Positions 62,060-64,000 of a DNA stretch of 64,000 nucleotides are shown here, piece by piece. Within the stretch, counting starts at the first letter, position 1; each line of letters opens with the position of its first letter. The stretch covers positions 8,936 through 72,935 of the forward strand of contig DASREL010000063.1 in assembly GCA_035652075.1 (NCBI GenBank), written 5' to 3'. This DNA is from Gp6-AA45 sp035652075 (GTDB lineage Bacteria; Acidobacteriota; Vicinamibacteria; Vicinamibacterales; CAVVIG01). Below the pieces are notes generated by a model. It had not been told where the DNA came from. It searched no databases and saw only the letters and a program-made list of their open reading frames with translations. Both the position numbers and the translations under genes were made by a program.

Positions 62060-63414
62060 CAAAACGCTCAACACAAAGGACACCAAGGCCACAAAGATGG
62101 GTTTTGTACGGGGTTTTCTTTGTGTCCTTCGTGTCCCTTGTGTCGAGACTCTCGGGACAATCGGATGAAGCGATCCGCCTCCTCGAACAATACGTCTCGA
62201 TCGACACCTCCAATCCACCGGGCGACACGCGCAAATCCGCCGACTTCCTCGAATCGATTCTCAAACGCGACGGGATTCCAGTCACGCGCTACGAGTCGGC
62301 GGCTGATCGGTCGATCGTCATCGGTCGATTGAAGGCGACGACGACGCCGGCCGCGGGCAAGGCGCTCGTGCTGATGCATCACATGGACGTGGTGCCGGCC
62401 GACCGGTCGCAGTGGAAAACCGACCCGTTCAAGCCGGTGATCCAGAACGGCGCGATGTGGGGCCGCGGTTCGTTCGACATGAAGGGGCAAGGCGTGTCGC
62501 AGTTGCTGGCGTTCCTCGAGCTGAAGCGGCAACGCGTCCCGCTCAATCGAGACGTCATCCTGCTGGCCGAACCAGACGAAGAGATCGGCGGCGCCATGGG
62601 CGCGCGCTGGATGATCGAGCATCACTATGCCGATCTCGATCCGGAGTACGTCATCGACGAGGGCGGCTTCGGCAGCCGCGATCTGTTCGCGCCGAACCGG
62701 CTCGTGTACGGCATCTCGGTCGCGGAGAAGAAGATCGTCTGGTTGAAAGTGCGGGCGGAGGGCATCGCCGGCCACGGCAGTCAGCCGCACGATCAGAATC
62801 CGAACGATCGCCTGACGAAGGCCCTGAACCGGTTGCTCAACGAGCCGCTGCCGTCATCTGATTTTTCCGTGCTGAAGACGATGCGAGCGCGCGTCGGGAC
62901 GTTTTCGACCAACAAATTCACGAACGCGATCACGCATTCGACGATCGCGCTGACGTGGCTGCGATCGGGCGTCGGCGATCCTCCGAAAATCAACGTCATC
63001 CCGTCGGTGGCTGAAGCCGGGCTCGACTGCCGGGTACTGCCGGGAACGACGAAGGATCAGTGGATGGCTGAGATCCGCCGCCGTCTCGGCGATCCGTCGC
63101 TCAAGCTCGAATTGATCAACGAGTCGGACGATCCGATCGTCACGACGCAGGAGTCGCCGCTGTATCGCAACCTCGAAGCCGCGATTAAGCAGGCGCATCC
63201 CGACGCGATCGTCACGCCGATGCTGATTCCCTATGGCACCGATTCGAACGCGCTTCGGCCGCGCGGCGTGAAAAGCTACGGCATCTTCCCCGCCATCGTT
63301 CCCGCCGACGTCGTCGCCGGCATGCACAGCGACACCGAGCACATGCCGATCGATGCGGTGACGGAGGCCGCGAAGGTGTACTTCGATGCCCTTCGCGCCA
63401 CGCTCACAAAATGA
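62056..63414 (+). CDS. Exported M20 family metallopeptidase
   Basis: 452 residues. Signal peptide with hydrophobic core VLYGVFFVSFVSLVSRL. Metal ligands and catalytic residues of M20 enzymes: VLMHHMDVVPADRSQW (His-x-Asp), MWGRGSFDMKGQ (bridging Asp), LAEPDEEIGG (general-base Glu and metal Glu), YVIDEGGFG and a late metal His (MHSDTEHMPID). It hydrolyses peptides or N-acyl amino acids in the periplasm. ATG 62056 overlaps the asparaginase stop. The first 32 codons lie in a simple-repeat element. The stop overlaps the sulfatase start. Confidence 0.87.
   Translation: MTKRSTQRTPRPQRWVLYGVFFVSFVSLVSRLSGQSDEAIRLLEQYVSIDTSNPPGDTRKSADFLESILKRDGIPVTRYESAADRSIVIGRLKATTTPAAGKALVLMHHMDVVPADRSQWKTDPFKPVIQNGAMWGRGSFDMKGQGVSQLLAFLELKRQRVPLNRDVILLAEPDEEIGGAMGARWMIEHHYADLDPEYVIDEGGFGSRDLFAPNRLVYGISVAEKKIVWLKVRAEGIAGHGSQPHDQNPNDRLTKALNRLLNEPLPSSDFSVLKTMRARVGTFSTNKFTNAITHSTIALTWLRSGVGDPPKINVIPSVAEAGLDCRVLPGTTKDQWMAEIRRRLGDPSLKLELINESDDPIVTTQESPLYRNLEAAIKQAHPDAIVTPMLIPYGTDSNALRPRGVKSYGIFPAIVPADVVAGMHSDTEHMPIDAVTEAAKVYFDALRATLTK
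62071..62143 (+). repeat. Inverted simple-repeat element encoding the M20 signal peptide, unit CACAAAGGA
   Basis: The left arm CACAAAGGACACCAAGG...CACAAAG (62072-62096) faces the right arm CTTTGTGTCCTTCGTG (62118-62133) and a further GTCCCTTGTG. CACAAAGGACAC pairs with GTGTCCTTCGTG with one mismatch. The right arm encodes FFVSFVSLVS, the hydrophobic core. Confidence 0.8.
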
Positions 63415-64000
63415 TGAGTGCTAAGTGCAAAATGCTGAATGCAGTTTGCATTCTGCATTTTGCCTTCTGCATCGTTGCGTGCATGCCGCGTTCCGCGGCG
63501 CCGACGCGGCTGAACATCGTCCTCGTCACCATCGACACCTTTCGCGCGGATCGGCTCGGCCCGCGCGTGACACCGAATCTCGATCGTCTTGCGGCGCGGG
63601 GACGGCGCTTGACCCACGCGCGGTCGGCCGTCCCGCTCACGCTGCCATCGCATACGACGATCATGACCGGCGTGTTGCCGCCCATCCACGGCGTCAGGGA
63701 GAACGGCCGCGATCGTCTGCGCGACGATCAGCCGACGATTGCCCGGCGGTTGAAGGACGCCGGATACGAGACGGCCGCGTTCGTCGGCGCCTTCGTTCTC
63801 GACCGCCGCTTCGGGTTGTCACAAGGTTTCGACACCTACGACGATCAGATCCCGCGTGACCCGGACGCCACCGACCGATTGGAAGCAGAGCGACGAGCGT
63901 CGGTGGTCGTCGACCACGCGCTACGCTGGATGGACGCACACGAAGCACCTCAGGCACCTCAGGCACCCCAGGCACCCCAGGCACCTCAGGCACCCCAGGC
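63411..64000 (+). CDS. Sulfatase/alkaline-phosphatase superfamily protein (3' truncated by window end)
   Basis: At least 196 residues; no stop before the window ends. A hydrophobic start (AVCILHFAFCIVAC) is followed by LNIVLVTIDTFRADRLG, SAVPLTLPSHTTIMTG and GYETAAFVGAFVLDRRFGL, the metal-site and active-site blocks of the family. The nucleophile position of the C/S-x-P-x-R motif holds Thr77 (T-L-P-S-H), so formylglycine modification is not expected there. ATG 63411 overlaps the M20 stop; ATG 63414 is equally possible. From about residue 179 the protein becomes an Ala-Pro-Gln repeat within what should be core sulfatase sequence. Confidence 0.78.
   Translation, partial: MMSAKCKMLNAVCILHFAFCIVACMPRSAAPTRLNIVLVTIDTFRADRLGPRVTPNLDRLAARGRRLTHARSAVPLTLPSHTTIMTGVLPPIHGVRENGRDRLRDDQPTIARRLKDAGYETAAFVGAFVLDRRFGLSQGFDTYDDQIPRDPDATDRLEAERRASVVVDHALRWMDAHEAPQAPQAPQAPQAPQAPQ
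63427..63463 (+). repeat. Near-perfect hairpin inside the sulfatase signal peptide
   Basis: Left arm 63427-63443 and right arm 63447-63463 pair over 16 of 17 positions (one T-T mismatch) around a 3-base loop GTT. The stem consists of AATGC-type near-repeats. It lies at codons 6-18 and encodes KMLNAVCILHFAFC. Confidence 0.85.
63945..64000 (+). repeat. In-frame 9-nt tandem repeat GCACCTCAG / GCACCCCAG
   Basis: Six full units (63945-63998) plus the first two bases of a seventh at the window edge, so the array continues outside. All are in frame with the sulfatase and encode Ala-Pro-Gln. Same unit as at 8583-8645. Confidence 0.9.

Overview
The window is GC-rich, densely coded bacterial DNA. It looks like a chromosomal segment of an Acidobacteriota member, probably Vicinamibacteria-like. 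The reasons are two Oar-type TonB receptors with N-terminal carboxypeptidase-regulatory domains, a PadR/ADOP 'duplicated orphan permease' pair, VWFA-related acidobacterial proteins, a type III glutamine synthetase, and many exported peptidases. This is inference from gene content; no rRNA or tRNA gene is visible.

Layout. 1-2.7 kb: a 5'-truncated quinone oxidoreductase and two c-type cytochromes in an overlapping operon. 2.7-9.2 kb: TonB receptor, UPF0182 membrane protein, VOC protein. 9.3-14 kb: tandem FKBP isomerase, a DUF349 protein, a peroxiredoxin interrupted by an in-frame TGA at its catalytic position, and a NUDIX hydrolase. 14-20.6 kb: GSIII, cysteine synthase, rhodanese, topoisomerase IV A. 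20.6-30 kb: NYN/OST-HTH protein, S9 and S41 peptidases, then a leftward AraC-PadR-ADOP-phosphotriesterase-like cluster. 30-41 kb: SGNH hydrolase, a leftward operon of three exported proteins (two VWA-type), then topoisomerase IV B with a diguanylate cyclase. 41-52 kb: a three-times repeated arrangement of exported protein(s) facing a membrane-anchored HTH regulator, including a 1,897-residue PKD-like/HYR repeat protein and a decayed third regulator. 52-64 kb: second TonB receptor, aminotransferase, a broken M14 peptidase, a DUF2339-like membrane protein, a short asparaginase, an M20 peptidase and a sulfatase that runs off the end.

Two signals stand out. First, the minus-strand peroxiredoxin at 12699-13214 reads as one 171-residue protein if the TGA at codon 59 is selenocysteine. 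That TGA replaces the peroxidatic Cys of PxxxTxxC, the neighbouring Cys63 is retained, and a 7-bp hairpin lies just downstream as expected for a bacterial SECIS. Second, the window carries a set of short elements built alike (tandem imperfect 7-9 nt units, usually facing an inverted copy) but with a different unit at each locus. Several sit at the very 5' end of genes for exported proteins and encode part of the signal peptide; another coincides with the frame break in the M14 gene; a purely direct 9-nt version adds Ala-Pro-Gln repeats to two unrelated proteins.

Many genes are exported or envelope proteins (receptors, peptidases, lipoproteins, VWA proteins), suggesting a heterotrophic polymer-degrading life style. 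Core functions (topoisomerase IV, GSIII, cysteine synthase) show this is ordinary chromosome rather than a mobile island.
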